From: DATBVX01 sp963696675
GTDB lineage: Bacteria > Pseudomonadota > Gammaproteobacteria > Steroidobacterales > Steroidobacteraceae
Assembly: GCA_963696675.1 (NCBI GenBank)
Contig: CAVOLM010000021.1
Location: 1-64,000, forward strand
Reading direction: 5' to 3'
Length of the DNA stretch: 64,000 nt
Below are positions 43,050-54,282 of the stretch, piece by piece (positions within the stretch are counted from its first letter, which is position 1; each line of letters begins with the position of its first letter). Below the pieces are notes generated by a model that was not told the DNA's origin, did no database searches, and saw only the letters and a list, made by a program, of their open reading frames with translations. A program made the translations under genes and the position numbers.

Positions 43050-44893
43050 GTCGCGGGGCTCGCGACCGCCTGCGCGACATGCTCGCTGAACTTGTCGGCC
43101 TTGACGTAACCCACCAGGCGGAAATTTTGACGCTCGACACCGTCGGTCCCAAAGAACGCAATCGTCGGCGGTCCGAAGATGCCAAAGCGCTTGAGTAACG
43201 CCTGGTCCTCGGCGTTGTTCTCGGTGACGTCCGCGCGCAGCAGCCAAACCGGCGTCAGCACTGCCTTCACCTTCGGGTCCGGGAAGGTGTACTTTTCCAT
43301 TTCCTTGCAGGACACGCACCACTCAGCCGAGAAATCGAGCATGACGGGACGGCCGGCCGCTTTCGCCGCGGCGAGCTCGCGATCCAGGTCAGCCACCGAA
43401 CGCACCAGCTTGAATTCAAGGCCAGACGAAGCGCTCGCCGCGGTTGAGCGGCCCGTGCCCACGCCCTTGAGTGGCTGAAATGGATCGGAATTGCCAGCAG
43501 CCGCTCCGACCAGCATCAGCACACCCCACACGGCGACGACTGCGCTGACACCTCGGCCCAACCAGCGCGCGCCCGATGCAGCGCGACCGCTCTGGAACGC
43601 GCCGAGCACGAAAACTGCGGTGAGAAGCAGGACGCCCCAGAGTGCCAGGGCGACCGGCCCCGGCAGGATGCGCTGGACCATCCAGATCGCGACCCCGAGA
43701 AAGAGGATCCCGAAGAAACGCTTGACGGTTTCCATCCAAGCGCCGGCTTTCGGCAGGAGCTTTCCGGCCGATGCACCAACGATCAGCAACGGTGTGCCCA
43801 TGCCGATGCTCAGCGCAAACAGCGCCAGCGCGCCACGAACGACATCCCCGGCCTGGCCGATCACGGCCAGCGTAGCGACGAGTGGCGGGGCGACGCAGGT
43901 GGTGACGATGAGTGCGGATAGCGCGCCCATGACTGCCGTGCCGGCGTAGCTTCCTGCCTTCTGCTGGTTGCTGAGCGAAGCCAGGCGGGTCTGGATTGCC
44001 GCCGGTACCTGCAACTCGTAGACGCCAAACATCGCGAGCGCGAGCACCACGAAGAGCAGGGCGAACAGCACGATGATCCAGGTCTGTTGAAAGACCGCTT
44101 GCGCCTGCTGACCGGCGGCTGCGAAAGCGGCGCCTGCGACCGTATAGGTCACTGCCATGCCCAGTACGTAGGCAAGGGAGAGCGCAAAGGCCTTGCGTGT
44201 GGTCACATTGTTGCCGTGACCGGCAATAATCCCCGAAAGAATGGGTACCATTGGCAACACGCACGGCGTCAATGAGAGCAACAGACCAAAGCCGAAGAAG
44301 GTCGCGAGGACCAGCAGAATATTGCCGCTCTGGATGAGTCGTGCGAGCCGATCCTGCTCCGAGATCAGTCCACCACTCGACGCGCCCCTGGACCCGAGGC
44401 CAGAGGCATCAACCGGCGCCAGCGAGAGCTGCAGTGTCTTGGTGATCGGTGGGTAGCACAGGCCGGCGTCGGCGCAGCCCTGGTACGTCACCTTCGCATC
44501 GAAGGACCCGCCGCCAGGAGAAGCGCGCGAAAACGGCACGTCGGATTCGAGGAACTGGTGATAGACCTGCTGGGTGCCGAAATACTCGTCGGTCTTCTCG
44601 TCACCCTGCGGCAGCTCGGGCGCGCCGAGCTGGACGATCTGGCTGTCGCTCGCCGCTTTGATCTTCGCCTTATAGAGGTAGTAGCCATCCGCGATGGTCC
44701 AACGCAGGTGCAGGGTGTTCGGCCCTGTCACCTCGCCAGAAAAGCGAAACGCTTCATCAGGGGGCAGGAACTCGTCATCACCGCTCGCACTGCCGCTGAG
44801 AAGCGGCGGATTCGACGCGCCGATGGCCGTGTATAAGGAGCCGGCACCCGCGAGCACCAAGGCGGCAAGCAATCGCAGGAGTCGTAATTTCAC
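43046..44893 (-). CDS. dsbD: Thiol:disulfide interchange protein DsbD
   Basis: The 615-residue protein carries reductant across the inner membrane to periplasmic thiols. GTG 44893 follows GAGGAGAG, giving the signal peptide KLRLLRLLAALVLAGAG. The N-terminal domain contains the Cys pair CADAGLCYPP. The eight-helix core has LLSLTPCVLPMVPILSG and TTCVAPPLVATLAV. The C-terminal thioredoxin-like domain has SAEWCVSCKEME. All three redox cysteine pairs are present. It lies between cutA and the TlpA gene in one operon. Confidence 0.95.
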   Translation of the reverse strand: MKLRLLRLLAALVLAGAGSLYTAIGASNPPLLSGSASGDDEFLPPDEAFRFSGEVTGPNTLHLRWTIADGYYLYKAKIKAASDSQIVQLGAPELPQGDEKTDEYFGTQQVYHQFLESDVPFSRASPGGGSFDAKVTYQGCADAGLCYPPITKTLQLSLAPVDASGLGSRGASSGGLISEQDRLARLIQSGNILLVLATFFGFGLLLSLTPCVLPMVPILSGIIAGHGNNVTTRKAFALSLAYVLGMAVTYTVAGAAFAAAGQQAQAVFQQTWIIVLFALLFVVLALAMFGVYELQVPAAIQTRLASLSNQQKAGSYAGTAVMGALSALIVTTCVAPPLVATLAVIGQAGDVVRGALALFALSIGMGTPLLIVGASAGKLLPKAGAWMETVKRFFGILFLGVAIWMVQRILPGPVALALWGVLLLTAVFVLGAFQSGRAASGARWLGRGVSAVVAVWGVLMLVGAAAGNSDPFQPLKGVGTGRSTAASASSGLEFKLVRSVADLDRELAAAKAAGRPVMLDFSAEWCVSCKEMEKYTFPDPKVKAVLTPVWLLRADVTENNAEDQALLKRFGIFGPPTIAFFGTDGVERQNFRLVGYVKADKFSEHVAQAVASPAT

Positions 44894-44907
44894 TCGGGCT
44901 TCTCTCC

Positions 44908-45231
44908 TCAAGGCGCGAGGTTCTGACCCAGCCATTCGAGGTAGCGTTCCGAGCCACCCGTGATCGGCAGCGTAATCACTTCGGGAAGTTCCGCCGGGTG
45001 CAACTCCTCAATTCTCTTGCTGAGCCTCGGCAACAGTCGCTCACTCGTTTTGATCATGAGGAGCGATTCGGTCTCCGTTTCGAGCTTCCCCTTCCACCAA
45101 TAGGTCGAAACCATCCGGCTGAGTCGATTGACGCAGCTCGCCAGGTGCTCTTCGACCAGCGTGGTGCCGATACGGCTCGCAACCACGTCCTCCGGGCAGG
45201 TACAGAGAACCAAAATATACTTTTCTGTCAT
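44908..45231 (-). CDS. cutA: Divalent-cation tolerance protein CutA
   Basis: The 107-residue trimeric ferredoxin-like protein shows ILVLCTCPEDVVASRIGTTL, EEHLASCVNRLSRMVSTYWWKG, LLMIKTSERLLPRLSKRIEELHP and LPITGGSERYLEWLGQN. This is the full family pattern, including the conserved Trp pair. CutA is linked to copper tolerance and is commonly found upstream of dsbD, as here. It is transcribed away from groES. Confidence 0.95.
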   Translation of the reverse strand: MTEKYILVLCTCPEDVVASRIGTTLVEEHLASCVNRLSRMVSTYWWKGKLETETESLLMIKTSERLLPRLSKRIEELHPAELPEVITLPITGGSERYLEWLGQNLAP

Positions 45232-45321
45232 ATGGTTACGTGGTTCTCAAGCGCCCGGGGAGCCGCCCGGGAGAATACCGACCGATAGACCCTCTGTCAT
45301 GTACGAAGTCCACGCTGCGCC

Positions 45322-45349
45322 TTGATTTTAAAGCTTTCGCCACTATCAT
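45322..45349 (+). promoter_or_regulatory. Probable sigma-70 promoter of groESL
   Basis: TTGATT (45322-45327) and TATCAT (45344-45349) are spaced by 16 bases and stand about 80 bases before the groES start. The CIRCE operator begins at the end of the -10 box, so bound HrcA would block transcription. No convincing heat-shock sigma-32 box is seen, although CGCCACTATC has a partial match. Confidence 0.55.
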
Positions 45350-45375
45350 TAGCAGCCACGTCAGGGGAGTGCTAA
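45349..45375 (+). promoter_or_regulatory. CIRCE operator (HrcA binding site)
   Basis: TTAGCAGCC, nine bases, GAGTGCTAA. The right arm is a perfect CIRCE half and the left arm differs from TTAGCACTC at the last positions (6-7 of 9 match). Known CIRCE elements (TTAGCACTC-N9-GAGTGCTAA) bind the HrcA repressor and lie between promoter and groES. Here the position, 54 bases before the start codon, fits exactly. Confidence 0.85.
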
Positions 45376-45428
45376 TAACATTTCCCCCGATTCTGTTAAA
45401 CAAACCAAATCTAGAGGAGCTGGAGCCC

Positions 45429-45721
45429 ATGAAGATCCGACCGCTTCATGATCGCGTGATCGTCAAGCGCCTGGAGGAAGAGCGTACTTCCCCTGGCGGC
45501 ATCGTGATCCCCGACACCGCGGCCGAGAAGCCGATCCGCGGCAAGGTCATCGCGGTCGGCAAGGGCAAGATCCTCGAAAACGGCAACGTTCGTCCGCTCG
45601 ACGTCAAGGTCGGCGACAAGATCCTGTTCGGCAAGTACAGCGGAACCGAAGTGAAGGTCGACGGCGAGGAGTATCTCGTCATGCGCGAAGAAGACGTCAT
45701 GGCCGTCATCGAAGGAAGTAA
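45429..45721 (+). CDS. groES: Co-chaperonin GroES (stop obscured by a one-base deletion)
   Basis: The protein starts MKIRPLHDRVIVKRLEEERT after GAGGAGCTGGAGCCC and shows the mobile loop TSPGGIVIPDTAAEKP and the C-terminal EEYLVMREEDVMAVIEG. At 45711 the sequence GAAGGAAGTAA would end the gene (EGK, stop) if one A is restored, giving 97 residues. As written, the frame reads on through 17 extra codons into groEL. GroES caps the GroEL ring during protein folding. Confidence 0.93.
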
Positions 45722-45773
45722 TCGTGACAGCAACGAACTCAACTCACGACATCGAGTTTCTAGAGGATCATTC

Positions 45774-47407
<1,634 letters not shown>

Positions 47408-47414
47408 AAGACCA

Positions 47415-47475
47415 CCCCAAGAAAGTTTGCCGAAGACGGCAATACTTTCTGGGGACCCCGGCAAGAAAAGCCGGG
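47415..47475 (+). other. Two consecutive RNA hairpins in the groEL 3' untranslated region
   Basis: CCCCAAGAAAGTTTGCCG pairs with CGGCAATACTTTCTGGGG over 47415-47454 (near-perfect 18-base stem, AAGA loop). CCCGGC pairs with GCCGGG over 47457-47475. Neither is followed by a T-run. They precede the rho-independent terminator and may stabilise the chaperonin mRNA. Confidence 0.6.
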
Positions 47476-47487
47476 ACATGGACGAAG

Positions 47488-47516
47488 AAAGCCCCGCTTC
47501 GGCGGGGCTTTTTTTT
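47488..47516 (+). terminator. Rho-independent terminator of groESL
   Basis: GCCCCGC, loop TTCG, GCGGGGC, then eight T. A stable GC stem with a tetraloop is followed immediately by the T-run, with an A-run on the other side. It lies 80 bases after the groEL stop and 50 bases before glnE. Confidence 0.93.
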
Positions 47517-47565
47517 GCCCGAGATTTTTTCGCCCCAGATTCTTTCGACCCTAGAATCGACACCC

Positions 47566-50464
47566 ATGAGCGATCTCGAGCGCAGCGTCGAGCAGTTGCC
47601 GCCGGCGTTGCGGCCGGCGGCGCAACGAGTGCTCGAGAAGCTGGCTGAGAATCCCGACCTCATGCGCGCGCTCGCGGCTGCGCCGACCGAGGTGCAGTCG
47701 AGTGCTTCACGCGTCTTCGCGGTCAGCGAGTTCGTGAGCGCTGCCTGCTGCGCAGGATGCAGGCCTCATCCCGGAGCTGCTCGCTGCGCCCGGCCTCCTC
47801 GTCGCGCGCGAACCTGGCGATGCCGCGGCAAGAGCCTGGCTCGAGAGGTCAAAGCAGCAAGCACCGAAGAAGAGGCGATGCGTGCCCTGCGCATCTGGCG
47901 TCGACGCGAGCTGGCGCGAATTGCGTGGCGTGATCTCGCCGGGTGGTCGAGCGTCGAGGAGACGCTGCGGGATCTCAGCGAAGTCGGCGAATCCGCCGTG
48001 CGATGTGCCTGCGAATTCGCTACGCAAGCTCAAGCGCGCATCTACGGAACACCTCGATCGCCATCGGGCGAGCCTCAATCGCTCGTGGTGCTCGGCATGG
48101 GCAAGCTCGGCGGCGGCGAGCTCAACTTCTCCTCCGACATCGATCTCGTGCTGCTGTTTCCCGAGGCAGGCGAGACGGACGGGCGCCGATCGATCAGCAA
48201 CGAGGAGTTCTTCACGCGCGTCGCGCGCGGCTTGATCCGATTGCTCGATGCCGTGACGGCCGATGGCTTCGTCTTCCGCGTGGACATGCGCCTGCGGCCG
48301 TTCGGCGACTCCGGGCCGCTGGTCGTGAGCTTCGGTGCGTTCGAGAACTACCTGCAGCAGCACGGCCGCGACTGGGAGCGTTACGCGTACGTCAAGGCGC
48401 GCGCGCTCACCGGCGTCGAGGAGTACGAGCAGCTGTTTCAACAGGCGCTGCGGCCCTTCGTCTACCGGCGTTATCTCGACTTCGGCGTGTTCGAGTCGCT
48501 GCGCGCGATGAAGGAGCTGATCGCACGCGAAGTCGAGCGACGCGAGCTGCGTGACAACATCAAGCTCGGTCCCGGCGGCATCCGCGAGATCGAGTTCATC
48601 GTGCAGGCGCTGCAGCTGCTGCGTGGCGGAAGCGATCGACGGCTCCAGTCGCAGTCTTGCTCGCGGTGCTACCGCTGCTCACCGGGCAGAAGTTGCTGCC
48701 CGCGCAAGCAGTCGAGGAGCTCAAGGACGCCTATCTGTACCTGCGCCGCCTCGAGAATCGCTTGCAGATGCTCAACGACGAGCAGACCCACACCTGCCTG
48801 AGGAACCCCGCCCGGGAGCGTCTGTGCCTCGCGATGCAGGCGCAGAGCTGGGAGGCGCTCAACGCCGAGCTCGAGCGGCATCGCGCAGCAGTGACGCGCC
48901 AGTTTCAGTTCCTGCTTTCCACTTCGGCTCCTCACGGCATCAGCGCCGGCACTCGCGCGCGAGCTCGAGGCATTCCTTGAAAGTAGCGCCTCGCCACAGA
49001 CCATACAGGCGAGCATCGAGAAGCTCGGGCTGCCGGATGCCGGCGGCGCTCACTGCGCAACTCGATGAGTGGCGCAAGAGCAGTTGTCGTGCAACGACTC
49101 GGCGAGACGGCGCGCCGCCGGCTGCAAATCCTGATGCCGCGATTGCTGGCCGCGCTCAAGGACACGGCCGATCCTGTCACGACGCTGCGGCGGACGTTGC
49201 GCATACTCGAAGCGGTCGGCAGCCGCAGCGCCTATCTCGCGCTTCTCAACGAGAATTCGGCGGCGCTGCAGCGCCTGGTGCAGATCTGCGCGCGCAGCGA
49301 GTTCCTCACCCAGCAGATCGTCGTGTTTCCGCTGCTGCTCGATGAGCTGGTGGACGAGCGGGTTCTCGATGAGCTGCCGAGCCGCGAGCAATTCGCTGCC
49401 GAGATCCGGGTACGGCTCGAGCACGTTCCCGATGCGGATCCCGAGCACCAGGTCGAGGCGTTGCGGCAGTTCCAGCGCGCCGCGCTGTTTCGCGTGGCGC
49501 TTGCGGATCTCACCGGGCGCCTGCCCGTGATGCAGGTGAGCGATCGTCTCACCGACATCGCCGAGCTGATCATCGGTGAGGCGATGCAACTCGCTTGGCA
49601 GCAAGTCACCCAGCAGCACGGCGTGCCGATGTGTGGAACTGCGGATGCGCTGCGGCGCGGCGAATGTTGCCGCGATCGGTTACGGCAAGTTGGGAGCGCT
49701 CGAGCTCGGCTATGCATCGGACCTCGACCTGGTCTTCCTGCACGATTCGACGGGCGACGTGCAGCGCACGAATGGGTCGCGCGCTCTCGACAACGGCGCG
49801 TTCTTCCTGCGACTCGGGCAGCGGATCATGCACCTGCTGACGCTGCATTCGGCAGCAGGCCGGCTCTACGAAGTCGACATGCGCTTGCGGCCGAGCGGCA
49901 AGGGCGGGCTGATGGTGACGCAGATCGATGCCTTCCACGAGTACCAGAAGTCGGAAGCCTGGACCTGGGAGCACCAGGCGCTGCTGCGCGCACGAGCAGT
50001 GGCGGGCGCCGACGCCCTGCGGCGTCGCTTCGAAGACATCCGCGTCGACGTCCTGTGTCACCACGTGCGACGCGATTCGCTCCGCGAGGAAGTGCGCAAG
50101 ATGCGCGAGCGTATGCGCGCCGAGCTCAGCAAGGCACGTGCCGCGACAATTCGATGTCAAGCAGGATCCCGGCGGCATCGCCGACATCGAATTCCTGGCG
50201 CAGTACTGGGCACTCAAGTGGGCGGATCGCTACCCGCCGCTGATCATGTTCTCGGACACGATCCGACAACTGGAATCGGTCGCCTCCGCCAACCTGGTCG
50301 AGCAGGCGACGGTGGATTGCTGACCGGCATCTATCGCGCCTATCGCGCGACCCTGCATCACCGCTCGCTGGAGAACCTGCCGCCGGTGGTCGATGAGCGG
50401 CGAATTTGCCGCGGAGCGCGGACGGGTGATTGCGATTTGGAAGGCGGCGATGTCGGTGGCGTGA
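47566..50464 (+). CDS. glnE: Glutamate-ammonia-ligase adenylyltransferase GlnE (at least eight frameshifts)
   Basis: The bifunctional enzyme adenylylates and de-adenylylates glutamine synthetase. The N-terminal nucleotidyltransferase motif LVVLGMGKLGGGELNFSSD-DIDLVLLF and the second one AAIGYGKLGALELGYASD-LDLVFLHD are both present. So are the conserved DMRLRPFG, DMRLRPSG and KQDPGGIADIEFL segments. Frame changes fall near 47755, 47850, 48650, 48930, 49040, 49664, 50147, 50320 and 50395. The reading ends AAERGRVIAIWKAAMSVA at 50464. Full span equals about 965 codons, normal for GlnE, so errors rather than decay are likely. Confidence 0.88.
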
Positions 50465-50515
50465 TCCGCTATACTTCGCCGCCAGACATTGCCAGCGGGA
50501 TCGAGGACTCACAGA

Positions 50516-50725
50516 GTGGTCGCCACTGAACCCACCACCAAGCGCACGCTGATCCAGCCGAACGCCCAGAACCAGTACCAGGTCACGCGCGAGGATCTGC
50601 CGCTGTCGTGCCCGATGCCGCAGATGTATCTGTGGAATTCGCATCCGCGCGTGTATCTGCCGATTGAACCGACCGGCTGGGCGAAGTGCCCTTACTGCGG
50701 CGCGGAATATACGCTGACGAAATAG
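50516..50725 (+). CDS. Zinc-finger (zf-CHCC, NDUFS6-like) small protein
   Basis: The 69-residue protein starts at GTG 50516 and contains the zf-CHCC pattern SCPMPQMYLWNSHPRVYLPI followed by CPYCGAEYTL, with ligands Cys, His, Cys, Cys. The family resembles the C-terminal domain of mitochondrial complex I subunit NDUFS6 and is widespread as a short stand-alone protein in proteobacteria. It follows glnE by 51 bases. Confidence 0.85.
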   Translation: MVATEPTTKRTLIQPNAQNQYQVTREDLPLSCPMPQMYLWNSHPRVYLPIEPTGWAKCPYCGAEYTLTK

Positions 50726-50747
50726 GCGCGGGCGGCAGCTCGGCGCC

Positions 50748-51150
50748 TCAGGCGCCCTTGCCGTAATCCTTGTAGGATTTTTCCTCGACGATCTTCGAGC
50801 CGAGCTTCACGTTGATGCGCTTCTTGATGGCAGCACGTTCATCGTTATTGACATAGACGGCGCGCGCCAGCTCGATGAAATGCGCGTCGAACGCGCGGCG
50901 TGACTTCGTGATCGCGAATGTCATCTTCGATATCCCAAAGACGCCCGTTCACCGCTTCAAGTGCTTTCTCCTCGGCGCCCACGTCGATGCCACGCGGCAC
51001 GGACTCGCGCCAGGTGACCTCGAGGAGCTCGAGCTCATGGCGCACGTTCGCAAGCTTCGCTGCGTCGGTCATGCGCTGTGCCTTGATGCGCAGAATCGTG
51101 ATCTTGTCGATCAATTCCCCCGGGGAGATCGGAACCAGGATCGTATTCAT
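50748..51150 (-). CDS. DUF6165 family protein (one frameshift)
   Basis: On the minus strand the protein starts MNTILVPISPGELIDKITIL and continues RHELELLEVTWRESVPRGI and LWDIEDDIRDHEVT. After a frame change near 50908 it reads FDAHFIELARAVYVNNDERA and ends KIVEEKSYKDYGKGA at 50748. This matches DUF6165 proteins of about 130 residues, often beside lipopolysaccharide genes. The start overlaps the upstream glycosyltransferase stop as ATGA. Confidence 0.78.
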
Positions 51151-52217
51151 GCCCACTTCCTGGGCTGCTTGCCCCGCTGACTCATGAGCTTGTCGAGCTT
51201 GCGCGTAACATCCTCAGGCTTGATGAGATCCATCACGCCCGGTTTCTCGATCTTGGTCGTCCAGGCAATTTCGCTCGCCGGGCGACCGAGGTACTTGCGA
51301 GCCGCTTCATCGTACTTGTTCACGCACCAGGAACGGCTCAGATACGGGCCACTGCGCTCCGGGTTGGTCGCAGCGTAAAGACCGATGACCGGAGTTCCGA
51401 CTGCGGTCGCCATGTGCACTGGGCCGGAGTCTGGGCTCAGCAGGACGTCGGCACGCTGCAAGAGTGCCAGGAGCTGCGGCAGAGTATCGCGGCCGACTGT
51501 ATTGATGAGCGGTAGTTGAACCGCGCTCTCGATGGCCCGCGCCATGTTTCGCTCGGTATGCGTCGGGCCACCCGTCAGGACGACTCGCATCGCGTGCACG
51601 CGCGCTGCGTGATCAGCGACGTGGGCGTAGTACTCCGCACGCCAGTTGCGGCGTGCGTGGCTCGAGCATGGACTGATGACCAGCGTCGGTCGCTGATCGT
51701 TGATGATCTGCGCAGCGTAGTGGCGCGCATCCCCCGGCAGCGGGATGCCCCAGCGCAGCACGCGGTCGTGCGCGCCGAGCGCCTCGGCAAAACTGAAGAA
51801 GGTGTCCATCACATGCTCGCGTTCGCGAGGGGCGATGCGATGCGTAGTGAACAGCCACTGCAGCTCGCGTGCTCGTGCCCGATCGAAGCCGAGCTTGACC
51901 GGAGCGCGTACGTAGCTGCTGAGGAAGCTCGCGCGCAGCGCGAGCTGCATGTGCAGCAGCAGGTCGAAGCGCTGCTCGCGCACCGAGACGCGAAAATGCT
52001 TCAGATCCCGGAACGCGTGGCGCTTATCGAAGGTGATAAACTCGATCTCCTGAATGAGACCAAGAAGCTTTGCCTCGACCTTGCCGATGATCCATGTGAA
52101 ACGCGCCTCCGGCCAGGCCTGCTGGAGAGTTCGCACCACCGGCAGCACGTGACAGACATCGCCGATGGCCGAGAGCCTCAGGATGCAGACATTGCGCGGG
52201 GGCTTGGTGAGAATCAC
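51147..52217 (-). CDS. Glycosyltransferase family 9 (heptosyltransferase-like)
   Basis: The enzyme has the GT9 fold: NVCILRLSAIGDVCHVLPVVRTL, FTWIIGKVEAKLLG, PTLVISPCSSHARRNWRAEYY (donor-site region), VVLTGGPTHTERNMARAIES and LLSPDSGPVHMATAVGTPVIGLY. Heptosyltransferases of this family extend the lipopolysaccharide inner core from ADP-heptose. I place the start at GTG 52217, which gives the usual short N-terminus. An ATG at 52277 would overlap the divergent kdkA start. The neighbours waaA and kdkA support a core-biosynthesis role. Confidence 0.88.
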   Translation of the reverse strand: MILTKPPRNVCILRLSAIGDVCHVLPVVRTLQQAWPEARFTWIIGKVEAKLLGLIQEIEFITFDKRHAFRDLKHFRVSVREQRFDLLLHMQLALRASFLSSYVRAPVKLGFDRARARELQWLFTTHRIAPREREHVMDTFFSFAEALGAHDRVLRWGIPLPGDARHYAAQIINDQRPTLVISPCSSHARRNWRAEYYAHVADHAARVHAMRVVLTGGPTHTERNMARAIESAVQLPLINTVGRDTLPQLLALLQRADVLLSPDSGPVHMATAVGTPVIGLYAATNPERSGPYLSRSWCVNKYDEAARKYLGRPASEIAWTTKIEKPGVMDLIKPEDVTRKLDKLMSQRGKQPRKWA

Positions 52218-52226
52218 TGGAATCGA

Positions 52227-53003
52227 ATGACCGCGAGTTGCGCTTCGCCCGCTTCGGTGGTTGCTGATGTGCGTCATGTGCCGACGCGAGACGGCGCCAT
52301 GCTATATGACGCCTCCCGGGTGGGCAACGCGAGCCCCGCGCTCTTCGATGTCGATGCCTGGCGCGCCACGGGCGCGCTTGCGGCGACGAGCGCCGGCCGT
52401 GGTGCGGCGTTCTTCATTACCGCTGACGGTCACGAATGGGTGCTGCGACACTATCGCCGCGGCGGCTGGATTGCGCACCTGACGCCAGATCGCTACGTGT
52501 GGACAGGTGAGGCGCGCACGCGGCCGTTTCGCGAATGGCAATTGCTGCGCGACCTGCATGATGCGGGATTGCCGGTTCCGGCTCCGGTCGCCGCTCAGTA
52601 TCGTCGCAGCGCTCTCACGTACCGTGGCGATCTGATCACCGAGCGGATCGCCCGCGCCAACCCACTGTCTTCCCTGTTGCAGCAAGCGCCGGTATCAGCC
52701 GCGACCTGGCGGATGATCGGAGCATGCATTCGTCGCTTTCACGACGCGGGCGCCTGCCATGCCGATCTCAATGCTCACAATGTTCTGCTCGATGATCACG
52801 GCAAGGTTTTCGTGGTCGATTTCGATCGAGGTTCGCGCCGCGCACCGGGGGCCTGGCGGATGAAGAATCTCGCACGCCTGAAGCGCTCACTGCTCAAGAT
52901 CTGCCGCGATCTGCCCGCCGATCGGCTCGACTCGCGCAGTTGGAGCGCAATTGCGGAAGGCTATGACGATGCCGAGGTGACGAGCCGCGCGGGGCTGCGC
53001 TGA
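52227..53003 (+). CDS. kdkA: 3-deoxy-D-manno-octulosonic acid kinase KdkA
   Basis: The 258-residue small-kinase-fold protein contains MLYDASRVGNASPALFDVDAW, WVLRHYRRGGWIAHLTPDRY, the catalytic loop GACHADLNAHNVLLDD and the DFG-equivalent VFVVDFDRGSRR. It phosphorylates the Kdo residue of lipid A-Kdo, as shown for the Haemophilus influenzae enzyme. It lies two bases before waaA, which makes the substrate. Start ATG 52227 is the best in-frame choice; 52302 is the alternative. Confidence 0.9.
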   Translation: MTASCASPASVVADVRHVPTRDGAMLYDASRVGNASPALFDVDAWRATGALAATSAGRGAAFFITADGHEWVLRHYRRGGWIAHLTPDRYVWTGEARTRPFREWQLLRDLHDAGLPVPAPVAAQYRRSALTYRGDLITERIARANPLSSLLQQAPVSAATWRMIGACIRRFHDAGACHADLNAHNVLLDDHGKVFVVDFDRGSRRAPGAWRMKNLARLKRSLLKICRDLPADRLDSRSWSAIAEGYDDAEVTSRAGLR

Positions 53004-53005
53004 GC

Positions 53006-54268
53006 ATGCGCTTCATCTACATCGGGCTCGCGTATCTGCTGGTGCCATTCGCCTTCGGGACAATACTGTGGCGTGGATTCAAGGACCGGAGCTATTGGAA
53101 GAATCTCAGCGAGCGTTTCGGCTTCGGGCGCCGCGAGACCCTGGCGACCATCTGGGTGCACGCAGTATCGATGGGAGAGGTCCAGGCAGCCGCACCCCTG
53201 GTGCGCGCACTGCGCTCGCGCTACTCGCATATGCCGTTGGTGCTGACGACGGTCACGCCGACCGGGGCGCTTCGCGCCCGGAGCCTCTTCGGCGAGGACG
53301 TCCATGTCCGGTTTGTGCCCTACGACCTGCCGGCTTGCGTGCGCCGCTTCTTCGACCGCGCTCGGCCACGGCTCGCGGTGATTCTTGAAACGGAACTGTG
53401 GCCGAATCTGTATCGCGAGTGCGGAAGACGAAGCGTACCCTTGGTGCTGGCGAGTGCACGTATTTCGCCGCGGTCAGTGGGGCGGTATCGCCTGCTCGTG
53501 AGCCTGTTCCGGCAAACGTTGTCGCACGGCATCGTGATCGCCGCTCAAAGCGAGAATGACGCGGAGCGCTTCAAGTCGATCGGCGCCAACCCACAGCGTA
53601 CGCACGTGATTGGCAACATCAAGTTCGATTTCGAGTTGCCGGAGGGAGTGGCCGCGGCAGGGAAACAACTGCGCGAACTGCAAGCTCCAAGCAGACCGGT
53701 GTGGATCGCCGGAAGTACTCACGAGGGGGAAGAAGACGCGGTACTCGATGCACACGTGCGCGTGCAACAGCAAATCGGCAACGCCCTGCTCGTGCTCGTG
53801 CCGCGCCACCCGAACCGCTTTGAGTCGGTTGCAAACACCTTGCGCCGACGGGCGTTTCGTTTCGTCAGCCGCAGCGCGGGCGGGCAGGTTCGACCGGAGA
53901 CCGAAGTGTGGCTGGTCGATACTCTTGGCGAGTTGCTGACGTTCTATGCGGCTGCGGATGTTGCATTTGTGGCGGGCAGCCTCGTGCCGATCGGCGGGCA
54001 CAACCTGCTGGAGCCCGCTGCGCTGGGACTACCGATATTGACGGGCCCCCACAACTTCAACAGCGAAGACGTCGCGCACCTGCTCTTGGAGGTAGGCGCC
54101 GCGCGCGTGGTGCACAACGCCGACGAGCTCGCGGTCGAGATCGCGCGACTGCTTGGGGAGCCGATGGAACGCCACCGCATGGGCGACATCGGCCGCCGGA
54201 CGCTCGATAAGAATCGCGGCGCGCTGCAGCGGCTCCTCGATCTGATCGACCCGCTCGTGCGGCAGTAG
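53006..54268 (+). CDS. waaA: 3-deoxy-D-manno-octulosonic acid (Kdo) transferase
   Basis: The 420-residue membrane-associated enzyme transfers Kdo from CMP-Kdo to lipid IVA. It shows the N-terminal anchor FIYIGLAYLLVPFAFGTIL, the donor/acceptor motifs IWVHAVSMGEVQAAAPLV, LVLTTVTPTGALRA, ETELWPNLY, WIAGSTHEGEED and the C-terminal GGHNLLEPAALGLPILTGPH. Two bases separate it from kdkA. It is convergent with tolC, with 14 bases between the stops. Confidence 0.96.
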   Translation: MRFIYIGLAYLLVPFAFGTILWRGFKDRSYWKNLSERFGFGRRETLATIWVHAVSMGEVQAAAPLVRALRSRYSHMPLVLTTVTPTGALRARSLFGEDVHVRFVPYDLPACVRRFFDRARPRLAVILETELWPNLYRECGRRSVPLVLASARISPRSVGRYRLLVSLFRQTLSHGIVIAAQSENDAERFKSIGANPQRTHVIGNIKFDFELPEGVAAAGKQLRELQAPSRPVWIAGSTHEGEEDAVLDAHVRVQQQIGNALLVLVPRHPNRFESVANTLRRRAFRFVSRSAGGQVRPETEVWLVDTLGELLTFYAAADVAFVAGSLVPIGGHNLLEPAALGLPILTGPHNFNSEDVAHLLLEVGAARVVHNADELAVEIARLLGEPMERHRMGDIGRRTLDKNRGALQRLLDLIDPLVRQ

Positions 54269-54282
54269 CAACCTCGGAGGTA

